Positions 1 through 7,792 of a stretch of DNA of 64,000 nucleotides are shown here, one piece after another. Every line of letters starts with the position of its first letter. Position 1 is the stretch's first letter. This stretch comes from Clostridiales bacterium. GTDB lineage: Bacteria; Bacillota; Clostridia; Saccharofermentanales; Saccharofermentanaceae. Under the pieces are notes generated by a model. It was given only the letters and a program-made list of their open reading frames with translations, was not told the DNA's origin and ran no database searches. The stretch lies in the NCBI GenBank assembly GCA_017961235.1, contig JAGCXQ010000004.1, forward strand, positions 62,001 to 126,000, given 5' to 3'. A program made the position numbers and the translations under genes.

Positions 1-285
1 AAAGAGCATTCCGTCCTCACCTTCAATCAGTGAAAACTCTCCTGTCGCAATCAATAGATTAACGGAAACATAAGGTAGAAAAACACCTAGCGCAAACAAT
101 AGTGATGCAACTAGTCCAGGAACATTTAGTTTGCGGTTGGAATTTGCCGCTACTGTATTCCGAGGCATCCCGCTACCCGTTGGCGCAGGCGCAACGGGAT
201 ATGCCATATTGGAAACCGGTTGTCCGCAAAGACCACATGTTACTGCATCATCAGAAAGTTTCGAACCACATCTTGGACAAATCAT
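1..285 (-). CDS. Zinc-ribbon membrane protein, partial (C-terminus off the left edge)
   Basis: The reading frame opens at an ATG at 285 behind an AGGAGGTG ribosome binding site (291-298) and stays open to base 1, so 95 residues of the N-terminus are visible. A CxxC-x10-CxxC zinc ribbon sits at residues 3-20 (C3, C6, C17, C20). It is followed by a Pro/Ala/Gly-rich linker and the start of a hydrophobic segment (about residues 60-80), which looks like a membrane helix. Zinc-ribbon plus transmembrane proteins are common in Clostridia and mostly uncharacterised. It lies 38 bp downstream of the lipoprotein gene, so the two may be co-transcribed. Function unknown. Confidence 0.75.
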   Translation of the reverse strand, partial: MICPRCGSKLSDDAVTCGLCGQPVSNMAYPVAPAPTGSGMPRNTVAANSNRKLNVPGLVASLLFALGVFLPYVSVNLLIATGEFSLIEGEDGMLF

Positions 286-323
286 ATAAGCACCTCCTCA
301 TCTTTTGTATAACTTACAATTTG

Positions 324-1046
324 CTATTTTTGTTCTGATAGTTCTTTTGCATTTGATTCATAAATGGTTTTTCCAGTATTTGAATTAATATAGGTAAGAT
401 AGACATTATCGGGTGGATTGATAAGAAATTGATAATACATTCCGCTATAAATATAGAGTTGTAGCGCAAGCATAGACTCATTCAAAGTCAGATCATCCGA
501 CGAACACATAACCGTGTACTTTGAGTAATCTTCATTGTGTGAAATACTGATGATATGAGGACATTCCGGAGAATTGATGGTCTCTTGAAGCGATTCTTCT
601 ATACCCTTCTGCATAGTTTTCACACTCTCGATATACTTTTCTTTTGTCATAACATAGGTGACGCTTCCATCCGCATTTACTGTACCTGAAATGAAACCAT
701 CATCCTGTGCAACAGCTTCATCGATCTGTTTCTGGGTCACATTCCCCATTAGGTCTTTGGGTATCGTAATTGATATTTTCCCGTCTTTTGCTCTTGCATC
801 AATATCACCAATTGCATCCAGCTGCTTTCCAACGTCTTCAGCATCGTCCGAAACCTCTGAAAGATCTGAAGACTTGGAATCATAAGTATCTGTCGTCTCT
901 GGAGTAGCCACTGTTTCAGCAGACTTCGTAAGTGTGACAGTCTCATCCGGTTTAAATAGATCGTGAGTGGAAAGATAATATAGACATGCTGATAATCCTG
1001 CGATTAGGAAAACACATATTACACATATAGTAACTGGTTTTTTCAT
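324..1046 (-). CDS. Putative lipoprotein or membrane-anchored protein of unknown function
   Basis: Start chosen at the ATG at 1046 because GAGGTG lies six bases upstream; a GTG nine bases earlier is less likely. The roughly 240-residue product begins with a short basic stretch and a hydrophobic segment ending in L-S-A-C (Cys about residue 21), a plausible lipobox. It is also compatible with a simple N-terminal membrane anchor, since hydrophobic residues continue after the Cys. The next about 50 residues are Asp/Ser/Thr-rich, like a surface linker. The remainder is a soluble alpha/beta domain that I do not recognise. It is probably exposed outside the membrane and lies just upstream of the zinc-ribbon membrane protein gene. 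Confidence 0.7.
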   Translation of the reverse strand: MKKPVTICVICVFLIAGLSACLYYLSTHDLFKPDETVTLTKSAETVATPETTDTYDSKSSDLSEVSDDAEDVGKQLDAIGDIDARAKDGKISITIPKDLMGNVTQKQIDEAVAQDDGFISGTVNADGSVTYVMTKEKYIESVKTMQKGIEESLQETINSPECPHIISISHNEDYSKYTVMCSSDDLTLNESMLALQLYIYSGMYYQFLINPPDNVYLTYINSNTGKTIYESNAKELSEQK

Positions 1047-1178
1047 TCTGATCACCTCACTGTCGTTGTCATTCCAAGATGTCGATATCAGATGTTATTG
1101 ATATGCTAATTGTAAGGAAGACACATATCCTCTTTTACAGATATGTTTGAATTTTCTGTTAAACGTGATTTGATTCGA

Positions 1179-1853
1179 TCAAGCAGATTCATCAAACCTG
1201 AATCTCGAGAAGTCAAAGAGATCTCCTAAAGTTACTGTTGATTTTTCGCACTCTGAATAGCAGTGAGTGTAATTCACGGTCTTAAGAAATTCTTCCTGAT
1301 CGGACATCTCGACAAACAGGAAAGATGTGTTTCTTGCATCATCTAAAGCATCATGCATTTTCCCATCAAAAGATTTCCCAATCGATGCAAGAGCCCTGTG
1401 TAAAGCTGTCGGTTTAGCCGCTTCTACTGCTTCATCATATTCAGCCTGAAGATCTTTCCAGGAATCAATAACTTTTTCAAGGTCTTCACTGAAAGACAAG
1501 CCCTTGAGAAGATACTCGTTCTGAATCTGGGAAAGGTCATTCTCACTCCAGGCATACACGACTACATCTTCTCCATTTGAGAGACACCAATGAGCAAAGG
1601 CATTCAGTTCCTCTTCGATTTCATTGCAGGCATATAACTGACAATCATCGATTCCCGTCAGGTCGTGAATCGCATTTGAAATATGTCTTGCATACATCGG
1701 ACGCACATATCTCTTGAACGAGGATATCTCTGAAAACGATTCATCCAACATAACTGCACCGATTTCAATGATTTCCTGCCGGCAGATCCTCCGGAGTTCT
1801 CTGTACTCTTTCCCAATAAGCGACATTTCAAAGTCAACAAAAACATAGTTCAT
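1179..1853 (-). CDS. DEDDh-type 3'-5' exonuclease (DnaQ/RNase T fold)
   Basis: The 224-residue protein has the hallmark exonuclease motifs: D7-x-E9 in the first strand (ExoI), D106 in the ExoII region, and H167-x4-D172 (ExoIII), matching DEDDh nucleases that use two metal ions to remove 3' nucleotides. It resembles stand-alone exonucleases of the KapD/ERI-1 type more than a polymerase epsilon domain. There is no additional domain. AGGAGG precedes the ATG at 1853. Substrate, DNA or RNA, cannot be told from sequence. A second DEDDh exonuclease from a different subfamily lies nearby at 2161-2829. A weak hairpin (1123-1146) follows the stop. Confidence 0.8.
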   Translation of the reverse strand: MNYVFVDFEMSLIGKEYRELRRICRQEIIEIGAVMLDESFSEISSFKRYVRPMYARHISNAIHDLTGIDDCQLYACNEIEEELNAFAHWCLSNGEDVVVYAWSENDLSQIQNEYLLKGLSFSEDLEKVIDSWKDLQAEYDEAVEAAKPTALHRALASIGKSFDGKMHDALDDARNTSFLFVEMSDQEEFLKTVNYTHCYSECEKSTVTLGDLFDFSRFRFDESA

Positions 1854-1951
1854 AGTGGTTACCTCCTATTGCACTCTCTCATCTGACGCAATAGTACCAA
1901 ATGAACTGTCCAAATATTATGCCTATGAATATCGGTGGCGAAGCGGATCGA

Positions 1952-2140
1952 TTACGATGAAATATCTTCTCCCATCTTCTCGGTGAGGTCGTGGAAGCTT
2001 TTGTCATACTGGGCCTGTGTGATCGCTTTCTTTTCAAGAAATGTGTCCAGAAGCGCCTTTTGCTTGAGATAGAGCTCGTGGCGGGCGCGCTTCTTCTCCT
2101 CTTCGGAAGATGTGATTTCGTTATAGTGTTCTGCTGACAT
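1952..2140 (-). CDS. Small conserved charged protein of unknown function
   Basis: A short open frame of 62 residues, rich in Glu, Lys and His. Its C-terminal half (a KALLDTFLEKKAIT-like stretch, then a DLTEKMG-like ending) matches my memory of small helical proteins widely scattered in Clostridia, often near integrative elements. The start is uncertain: GAGG nine bases before the ATG at 2140 favours that site, but a GTG at 2164 would overlap the upstream exonuclease stop (GTGA) and an ATG exists at 2146. The gene directly follows the exonuclease gene and is probably translated with it. Function is unknown. Confidence 0.6.
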   Translation of the reverse strand: MSAEHYNEITSSEEEKKRARHELYLKQKALLDTFLEKKAITQAQYDKSFHDLTEKMGEDISS

Positions 2141-2160
2141 ATTCATTATCCTCGTACTGA

Positions 2161-2829
2161 TCACTTTTTCGCATCCCGGGTGAACTTACAGTCCGGGAAG
2201 TTCAGGCATCCCCAGAATTCTCCGAATCTGCCGTTTCTCCTGATGAGGGAGCTTCCGCATCGCGGACAGATCTGGGGCTGCCCTCCGAGTTCTTTTGCCA
2301 GATGCTCAAAGACCTGCTGGTTCATGCGGCAGTCATTCAGTGCGCGGTGCGCGCCGATGATCGGAATATCATAATAATCTGCCAGATCGGAAAGCCGGTA
2401 GTGATCTAATCCCTTCAGTACTTTTCTTGCGAAAGAGAGCGTGTCGATATAGTCGTTGCCGATCGTTTTGCCCCAGTAGTTCTGCGCATCACGATAGAGA
2501 AACTTCAGATCGAAAGACTGGATATTATGCCCGACGAAGACTTCATCGCCGGCAAATTCGAGGAAGTCCGAAAGTGCCTCCCGAAAGCACGGACTGTCCT
2601 TCACCATATCATCGGAGATCCCGTGGATACCCACAACAAAGCCGGGAATGTGGCGCTTCGGGTTGACCAGCGTCGTGAACTCATCCACGACAGATCCACC
2701 CTTCACTTTTAGCGCGGAGATCTCGACGACCGCATCCGAATAACACGACGTTCCTGTCGTTTCCAGGTCAAAGACCACATAGTCCGGAAGATATGTATTC
2801 AGTTTCCTTCCACATACATCAGAGAGCAA
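2161..2829 (-). CDS. DnaQ-like exonuclease with C-terminal topoisomerase-type zinc ribbon
   Basis: Residues 17-170 form a DEDDh exonuclease domain: D21-x-E23, an ExoII HNxxFD motif with D107, and H161-x4-D166. The layout resembles the epsilon/PolC proofreading family. Residues 188-214 add a four-Cys zinc ribbon (C188, C191, C208, C214) of the kind found at the C-terminus of topoisomerase I, probably a nucleic-acid grip. The fusion of the two domains occurs in stand-alone Firmicute exonucleases. The start is a TTG at 2829 with AAGGTG five bases upstream; no in-frame ATG is available nearby. It probably trims or repairs DNA ends, but the substrate is not determined. Confidence 0.85.
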   Translation of the reverse strand: MLSDVCGRKLNTYLPDYVVFDLETTGTSCYSDAVVEISALKVKGGSVVDEFTTLVNPKRHIPGFVVGIHGISDDMVKDSPCFREALSDFLEFAGDEVFVGHNIQSFDLKFLYRDAQNYWGKTIGNDYIDTLSFARKVLKGLDHYRLSDLADYYDIPIIGAHRALNDCRMNQQVFEHLAKELGGQPQICPRCGSSLIRRNGRFGEFWGCLNFPDCKFTRDAKK

Positions 2830-2861
2830 TCATACACCTTCCTACTACACTACTTCTCTGA

Positions 2862-5800
2862 TCATTCTTCACCAATATAATCCTTGGCTGCCTGATTATA
2901 GAAGTAGAATGCTTTCATGAGATTCTTAAGGGCATCCGTTCTTGTCTCATTAGTTGCTCTATTCAGAACATTATAGCAGTAGTATAGAGGACTATACGTC
3001 GCAAAATATGTTTTTTCATCATCGGAAACCCGGATATTCAGGCGGAAATCCTCATCCAGTTTGTGCGCCGGAATACCCGTCACCTTCACAAGAGTGTACT
3101 CATCTTTTCTTCTGGAGGAGAGCTGTTCTCCTGCTTCGTTTGTAAATGTCAGTGTCTTTCCTGTAGAGTTGATGAAATAGAATGTCAGCGTAGTCTCAGA
3201 ATCCACCGAAAGGCTGGAGCCTTCAAAAGTCAAGCCGTTCGGAAGCTGCTCTGTTTTGTCACTTTTTACATAATGTGGAAGCGAGGCTACATTAAGCGAA
3301 CCGAGGGCACGATCATCGTCCTTCATATAGAGACTGTCATTGGCAAGATAACGAGGTCTGTGGTTGAAATAGAGCTGTGCTTGTGTGCCATAGTTCAACA
3401 GTGCTTTTACCAGCGGAACAGCATCTGCATATTCCTGGTTCAAAACATAGCCATATTCGTCAAATGCATCGCGAAGAATGGTCTCGGCATATTGTTGCAC
3501 TGTAAACACGAACTGCTCACTCTCAATGCCGTTCTCCTCGTCTATGATCTGCACGGCCAGTGTGTCTGTCATCTCTTTGGCCTCGACCGGAAGATGGAAT
3601 ACATAGTAGTCGTTGTTATTTACCGTCTTGATGTTCTTCGCATCGATCTTATATTCCACCACTTTTCCATCCGGACGAGTGTACTTCAGAACTGCAGTTT
3701 CACTATTTACTACATAGTCAGCAAGGGACATATAAAGATTAACGGCTATCGATCCATCAAGGCTTAGTGAATAACCTGCCAGCGTTCCTGCCGGCAGCTG
3801 TTCAATGATCAGGTCGATAGTCACATCCTGATCACTCTGATCCGTATACATCCAGAGTCTATATGTCACACCTGCTTCCAGCATAGCAGTCATGTTCATG
3901 TTTCCATCAAGATAGGAACCATATCCGTGTCCGATTTCTTCATATGTATCGAATTCTTTATAGAGAAAAGCACTTGCGGTAAGTCCGCCGTTATTCTCGG
4001 AACGGAAACTGTACAAGCCGCTCTTCTCCGGAACAAACGAATAACATGTATAATGAGAGCCAAATCCCTGGAGATTCTCTATCAGAACATTTTTATTCGT
4101 GCCGGTCTTGAGAGTTCTCTCCGTTGCGATGGACAAATCATAAGTTTTCGATGTATGGCCGAAGCCGGCTTCGATCAGAACTAAATATGTTACATCTTTT
4201 TCAAGAATCGAATAGCGTTTCCCATTGCTATAATCGGATGAGACATATGAGAAATTATTGCTGTCTGCAGGCTTGTAATACAAGGCGTTCACCGATCCAT
4301 CCACACAACCGATTCCATATATTTTCGTTTCCGAAGGAGTAAAGAATGCATATTGTTTCACGCCGATCTTGGGGATCGAAGATCCCGCTTCGGTAATAAC
4401 CGCAGGTCTTGATATATTAAAGAAGAACTTATCCCCGGAAAACCAGTCAAGATCAATTTCGACAGTATATTCCTTTCCGGCGGTCATCTCATAAGCTGCA
4501 ATCCTATAATTGTTATAATCAGATTCATACATGCTATAACCGAGTATTTTATTATCCAAATACACCTTTATATCTCGGGAGTCATTATTACTGAACTGAT
4601 ATAGTCCCGATTCTTCCGGAACAAACACGAAGATCCGATCCGGATCTGCTATCGCGATCTGGTTTTCTCCTTCATAGACAGTCGGAATAGACTCGCTCTT
4701 TACACTTACCTTCACTTGTTCCGAGGAAGAAGAATAGAGTCTCACATCAAGAACGTACGTCTCTCCGGCTGTCAAATAACAAGAGAAACTCTTATAATCA
4801 TCACTCTCGTTCTTCTTCGCCATCAGATCTCCGCGCTTACTCTTATCGAAAAGGCACACTCTATCGAATCCGCTCTCACAGCTGACCGAGAATCTGTACA
4901 TACCGTTTTTATCCGGTGTGAAGGTAGCATAGGCATTACCATCTGTATGCTTCGTCAGAGTTGTATCCTCAGCGGTGTCGAGTTCTACTGTAACCGGCTG
5001 GATACTTATCGGAACGCTCCCGGCATCTCCGGTATTCACACTCTGAAGAAGCATGAGCTCACCCTCTTCTAAATAGTGCGCATGTGAATTATCAGACACA
5101 TAACTATTATCGAAATACGAATATGTACCCACCGCATCCGTGCCGGTACAGAAGATATAATAGCCATCATTTTCCGCTGCAAAAGGACAATATACGGTTT
5201 CATACAGACCTGCAGTTATGTAGTGGTCTCCAGTACCATAGACAGGCAATTTGACGATCGATACCGGAAATGTGATCTCTTCTGCATATGCGTCCGGAAT
5301 AGTCAAACTGAAATAATACGTATTCCCGCCTTTTAAGAGTTTCACCAGAGTAAAATCATCGGATCCTCCTTCCGGTCCCGCAAAATCAAGTGAATTACCA
5401 TTGGAGGAATAGATATAGATCTCGGGCCTATATTGTCCCTGGGATGAAAAAACATACACTCCGTCTTCAGAAGGAGTAAATGAATACCAATTCGTAGTAA
5501 CACAGGGAGCGAAAGAGATCTGGTTTTGGTTTCCAGCCAGTGATGGTACGTCATTGAAGATATTCAAATGAACCAGAGTAAAACAATTATAAGATGCTCC
5601 ACCGAACCCGACTTTGACATCGTAGGTAACCCCTGCAGTTAGATATACTATTGCTACATAGCCATCACTATATGATGAATTAACCTGTTCGAGAGACTGA
5701 CCATCATGATTTACATAACAGGATGTATAAACGGTATTGGACACAAAGGATTCACCGCGCGTCGTAAAATAATATACCCCGCTCTGATCAGGCGTAAAAG

Positions 5801-6308
5801 AAACAGTTTTTGCTGAACTATTACTATCGATCAGGAAATCATGGGGCCCTGGTTTCAGCTGTTCTGCCGTCTTGCAGATATAAAGAGAAAAAACACCTCT
5901 GTAGTGGTAACTAAGCGCATCAACAGCAAAGATATACTTCTTACCCGCCTGAAGTTTTAGGTCGAAAACAGATCCAACATCTGTTTTTTGCGTTTTCACC
6001 GGCATGACCTGTGTTCCATATAAATCTGTCACGGATACTGTGAATTCCTGAGTATTGGATACCAGCAGAGAATACTTTGCTGTCGTTTCCGGTGTGAAGG
6101 CGATCGTCTGCGTGCCCTCCAGGCCGTCCTGACGGAAGATGACACCTTCCTGGAGCTCACCAAGAGTTGTGTTCACCGGATCTGATTCATTGAGAGCGAT
6201 AGCCTGATCCGGCTGTTCCTCATCACCCGCAGCCATAACACATAAGGACCACGAACTTACCACCATAGCAACACTCAAGAGCGCTGCAAGAAGACGTCTG
6301 TTTTTCAT
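2862..6308 (-). CDS. Giant secreted beta-repeat surface protein
   Basis: This 1148-residue protein starts with a classic signal peptide (basic start, hydrophobic core, cleavage near the AMA/AAG stretch about residue 27). Residues 40-840 contain about eight to nine diverged beta-rich repeats. Each ends in a phrase such as FTPxxxGxYxFS and resembles pre-peptidase C-terminal or carbohydrate-binding beta-sandwiches. The last 305 residues (about 843-1148) form a separate module that recurs at the end of the secreted protein at 20691-24647. No LPxTG motif, SLH domain or transmembrane tail is visible, so that C-terminal module may serve cell attachment or polysaccharide binding (inference). GGAGG precedes the ATG. 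The gene is divergent from marR. Confidence 0.8.
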   Translation of the reverse strand: MKNRRLLAALLSVAMVVSSWSLCVMAAGDEEQPDQAIALNESDPVNTTLGELQEGVIFRQDGLEGTQTIAFTPETTAKYSLLVSNTQEFTVSVTDLYGTQVMPVKTQKTDVGSVFDLKLQAGKKYIFAVDALSYHYRGVFSLYICKTAEQLKPGPHDFLIDSNSSAKTVSFTPDQSGVYYFTTRGESFVSNTVYTSCYVNHDGQSLEQVNSSYSDGYVAIVYLTAGVTYDVKVGFGGASYNCFTLVHLNIFNDVPSLAGNQNQISFAPCVTTNWYSFTPSEDGVYVFSSQGQYRPEIYIYSSNGNSLDFAGPEGGSDDFTLVKLLKGGNTYYFSLTIPDAYAEEITFPVSIVKLPVYGTGDHYITAGLYETVYCPFAAENDGYYIFCTGTDAVGTYSYFDNSYVSDNSHAHYLEEGELMLLQSVNTGDAGSVPISIQPVTVELDTAEDTTLTKHTDGNAYATFTPDKNGMYRFSVSCESGFDRVCLFDKSKRGDLMAKKNESDDYKSFSCYLTAGETYVLDVRLYSSSSEQVKVSVKSESIPTVYEGENQIAIADPDRIFVFVPEESGLYQFSNNDSRDIKVYLDNKILGYSMYESDYNNYRIAAYEMTAGKEYTVEIDLDWFSGDKFFFNISRPAVITEAGSSIPKIGVKQYAFFTPSETKIYGIGCVDGSVNALYYKPADSNNFSYVSSDYSNGKRYSILEKDVTYLVLIEAGFGHTSKTYDLSIATERTLKTGTNKNVLIENLQGFGSHYTCYSFVPEKSGLYSFRSENNGGLTASAFLYKEFDTYEEIGHGYGSYLDGNMNMTAMLEAGVTYRLWMYTDQSDQDVTIDLIIEQLPAGTLAGYSLSLDGSIAVNLYMSLADYVVNSETAVLKYTRPDGKVVEYKIDAKNIKTVNNNDYYVFHLPVEAKEMTDTLAVQIIDEENGIESEQFVFTVQQYAETILRDAFDEYGYVLNQEYADAVPLVKALLNYGTQAQLYFNHRPRYLANDSLYMKDDDRALGSLNVASLPHYVKSDKTEQLPNGLTFEGSSLSVDSETTLTFYFINSTGKTLTFTNEAGEQLSSRRKDEYTLVKVTGIPAHKLDEDFRLNIRVSDDEKTYFATYSPLYYCYNVLNRATNETRTDALKNLMKAFYFYNQAAKDYIGEE

Positions 6309-6359
6309 ATACCCAAACCTCCGTATAACATATACCCAATTTATCTAACCTAATTAGGC

Positions 6360-6389
6360 ATTATATCAAAAAAAGTAAACCTATTACAA
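6360..6389 (-). promoter_or_regulatory. Putative promoter of the secreted protein gene
   Basis: On the minus strand TTGTAA (6389-6384) and TATAAT (6365-6360) are separated by 18 bases. The start codon at 6308 gives a leader of about 45 bases with GGAGG. The -10 box is a perfect match and the -35 box is moderate. It diverges from the marR promoter. Confidence 0.5.
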
Positions 6390-6401
6390 CAGGGAGGAAA
6401 A

Positions 6402-6415
6402 GTTCTATATAGAAC
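6402..6415. promoter_or_regulatory. Perfect 14-bp palindrome, putative MarR operator 1
   Basis: GTTCTATATAGAAC is a perfect palindrome directly upstream of the marR -35 box and 12 bp upstream of the divergent -35 box. MarR-family dimers typically bind such 14-18 bp inverted repeats in their own promoter. Confidence 0.7.
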
Positions 6416-6416
6416 C

Positions 6417-6446
6417 TTGACGGCAATTAGTTCTATATGGTACTAT
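6417..6446 (+). promoter_or_regulatory. Promoter of marR
   Basis: TTGACG (6417-6422) and TACTAT (6441-6446) are separated by 18 bases. The predicted start lies about 30 bases before the ATG, with GGAGG at 6474-6478. Confidence 0.65.
6430..6443. promoter_or_regulatory. Imperfect copy of the palindrome, putative MarR operator 2
   Basis: GTTCTATATGGTAC differs from the upstream palindrome at two bases and overlaps the -10 box. The centres of the two sites are 28 bp apart, close to three helical turns. Occupancy here would block RNA polymerase, consistent with autorepression. Confidence 0.65.
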
Positions 6447-6483
6447 TTCCCCATCAGGTTTTATATGTGCTCCGGAGGCATTT

Positions 6484-6966
6484 ATGGAAACAAGAACAGG
6501 TTTTCTGATATCACAGATCAAACAGGTGCAGGCACGTGTTTTTCAGAGGCTTCTTCTGGATCTGGGCATCGAAGAGTTTAACGGTCCGCAGGGACATATC
6601 CTCTATGTTTTATGGCAGAAGGATGAGGTCCCGATCGTCGAACTTTCCCAGAAGACAGGACTTGCGAAGAATACACTTACGGCGATGCTCGGACGCATGG
6701 CGGAAGCAGGGCTGATCGAGAGAAAAGACTCCCCTTCCGACAAGCGCCAGTCGCTGATCGTTCTGACGAAGAAGGCGAAAAAACTTCAGGGAAAATACGA
6801 TGAGGTTTCTCAGAAGATGAATGAGATCTTCTATCAGGGCTTCTCGGAAAACGAAGCACAGAAAATGGACAGTTATCTGGACCGTATCCTCGAAAACCTC
6901 GAGCAGTCGGAACGCCTGATCAAATCAGGAACTAATCAAAACACGAAGAACAGGAAGGATGATTAA
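6484..6966 (+). CDS. MarR-family transcriptional regulator
   Basis: A 160-residue protein with the MarR winged-helix pattern: an N-terminal dimerisation helix, then a helix-turn-helix around residues 50-85 (VELSQKTGLAKNTLTAML-like), and the wing with the DKRQ motif near residue 100 characteristic of the family. MarR proteins bind DNA as dimers and release it on ligand binding or oxidation. The gene is followed by a flavin reductase-like gene with one base between stop and next start. The two palindromes in its promoter point to autoregulation. The ligand cannot be inferred, though the partner gene hints at redox or aromatic compounds. Confidence 0.88.
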   Translation: METRTGFLISQIKQVQARVFQRLLLDLGIEEFNGPQGHILYVLWQKDEVPIVELSQKTGLAKNTLTAMLGRMAEAGLIERKDSPSDKRQSLIVLTKKAKKLQGKYDEVSQKMNEIFYQGFSENEAQKMDSYLDRILENLEQSERLIKSGTNQNTKNRKDD

Positions 6967-6967
6967 T

Positions 6968-7582
6968 ATGGCAAAGATAAAAGTAAGAAACTGGAATGAC
7001 TTCTGCCCGCAGCAGCTTTTCCTTTTCGGAACATGGAAAGAAGATGGTACACCGGACTTCGGCCTATTCTGCTGGTTCAGCTATATCTGGACAACAGAAG
7101 ATGATTACGGCGGAGAAGGGTTGGGCGTCATGGCCTGTATCGGTGCGGAGAAACTGACGAAGGATCTCATCCGCAAAAACGGCGTTTTCTCTGCCAACCT
7201 CGTCACAGAAGAACTCCTTCCGCTTGCGGACTACTACGGAACTGTCTCCGGGCGCGAAAACCCAGATAAGATGCAGTACTCCCCCACTATCGAAAAAGGT
7301 GTCGTGCTGGACGTCCCGACGATTGCGGAAAGCCCGGTCAGCATGGAGCTTCAAGTCATCAAGGAAATCAATCTCGCTGAAGGAAGCGATGTGTTCCTTT
7401 GTAAGATCGTGGGCGAGACCATGAAAGAAGAACTCACGGATAAGAACGTTCCTTTCATCGAAAGATACAAAACCGTCAAGCAGGTGCTCTGTGGTGGCGA
7501 AGAACGATATGTAAGTTCCGACGGGCGCGATCTAGGCGCCTGGGGTGATCCGATGAAAGAACTGCTGGAAATAGACGGGTGA
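6968..7582 (+). CDS. Flavin reductase-like (FMN-binding split-barrel) protein
   Basis: Start placed at the ATG at 6968 because AGGAAGG lies nine bases upstream; an ATG at 6959 overlaps marR and lacks spacing. The product of about 204 residues shows the flavin reductase-like/FMN-binding split-barrel pattern: an early RNWNDFCPQ segment, a TxxDGTPDFG strand, a middle region with K-x-T-x-D-x2-R, and a long C-terminal strand region. Such proteins bind FMN and act as NAD(P)H:flavin oxidoreductases or in related redox reactions. Co-transcription with marR suggests the regulator controls its expression in response to a redox-active or aromatic compound (inference). A strong terminator follows. Confidence 0.8.
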   Translation: MAKIKVRNWNDFCPQQLFLFGTWKEDGTPDFGLFCWFSYIWTTEDDYGGEGLGVMACIGAEKLTKDLIRKNGVFSANLVTEELLPLADYYGTVSGRENPDKMQYSPTIEKGVVLDVPTIAESPVSMELQVIKEINLAEGSDVFLCKIVGETMKEELTDKNVPFIERYKTVKQVLCGGEERYVSSDGRDLGAWGDPMKELLEIDG

Positions 7583-7610
7583 TTTCAAGAAAACTCATAA
7601 AAAACGCCGA

Positions 7611-7635
7611 AACCCGAGAGAAATCTCGGGTTTTT
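7611..7635 (+). terminator. Rho-independent terminator of marR operon
   Basis: A 9-bp stem (AACCCGAGA pairing TCTCGGGTT) around a GAAA tetraloop, followed by a T-run at 7631-7635. Confidence 0.9.
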
Positions 7636-7653
7636 CGCTAATATATTAAGAAT

Positions 7654-7682
7654 TTGACCTATAATTATCTATAGTTTATATA
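7654..7682 (+). promoter_or_regulatory. Putative promoter of the adhesin gene
   Basis: TTGACC (7654-7659), 17 bases, then TATATA (7677-7682); TATAAT at 7679-7684 is an alternative -10 with a 19-base spacer. The leader to the start codon is about 100 bases. I see no known riboswitch in it. Confidence 0.5.
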
Positions 7683-7792
7683 ATTTACAGCGCCTGCGAT
7701 TTCTGTTAATGTTATCATGAACTACGTTGGGTTGGACATAAACACGACAGAATTTTTAAATCATCTTGGGTTGCATTGGAGGAAATGACATC

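Noticed and set aside
102..338. 78-codon plus-strand frame at the left edge
   Set aside because: Antisense to the zinc-ribbon gene, which has a strong ribosome binding site and a four-Cys motif.
1120..1150. Terminator after the exonuclease gene
   Set aside because: Only a short ACATATC/GATATGT stem with no T-run; too weak to call.
7683..7792. Riboswitch in the adhesin leader
   Set aside because: About 100 bases of AT-rich leader, but I could match no known aptamer core and no terminator stem before the start codon.
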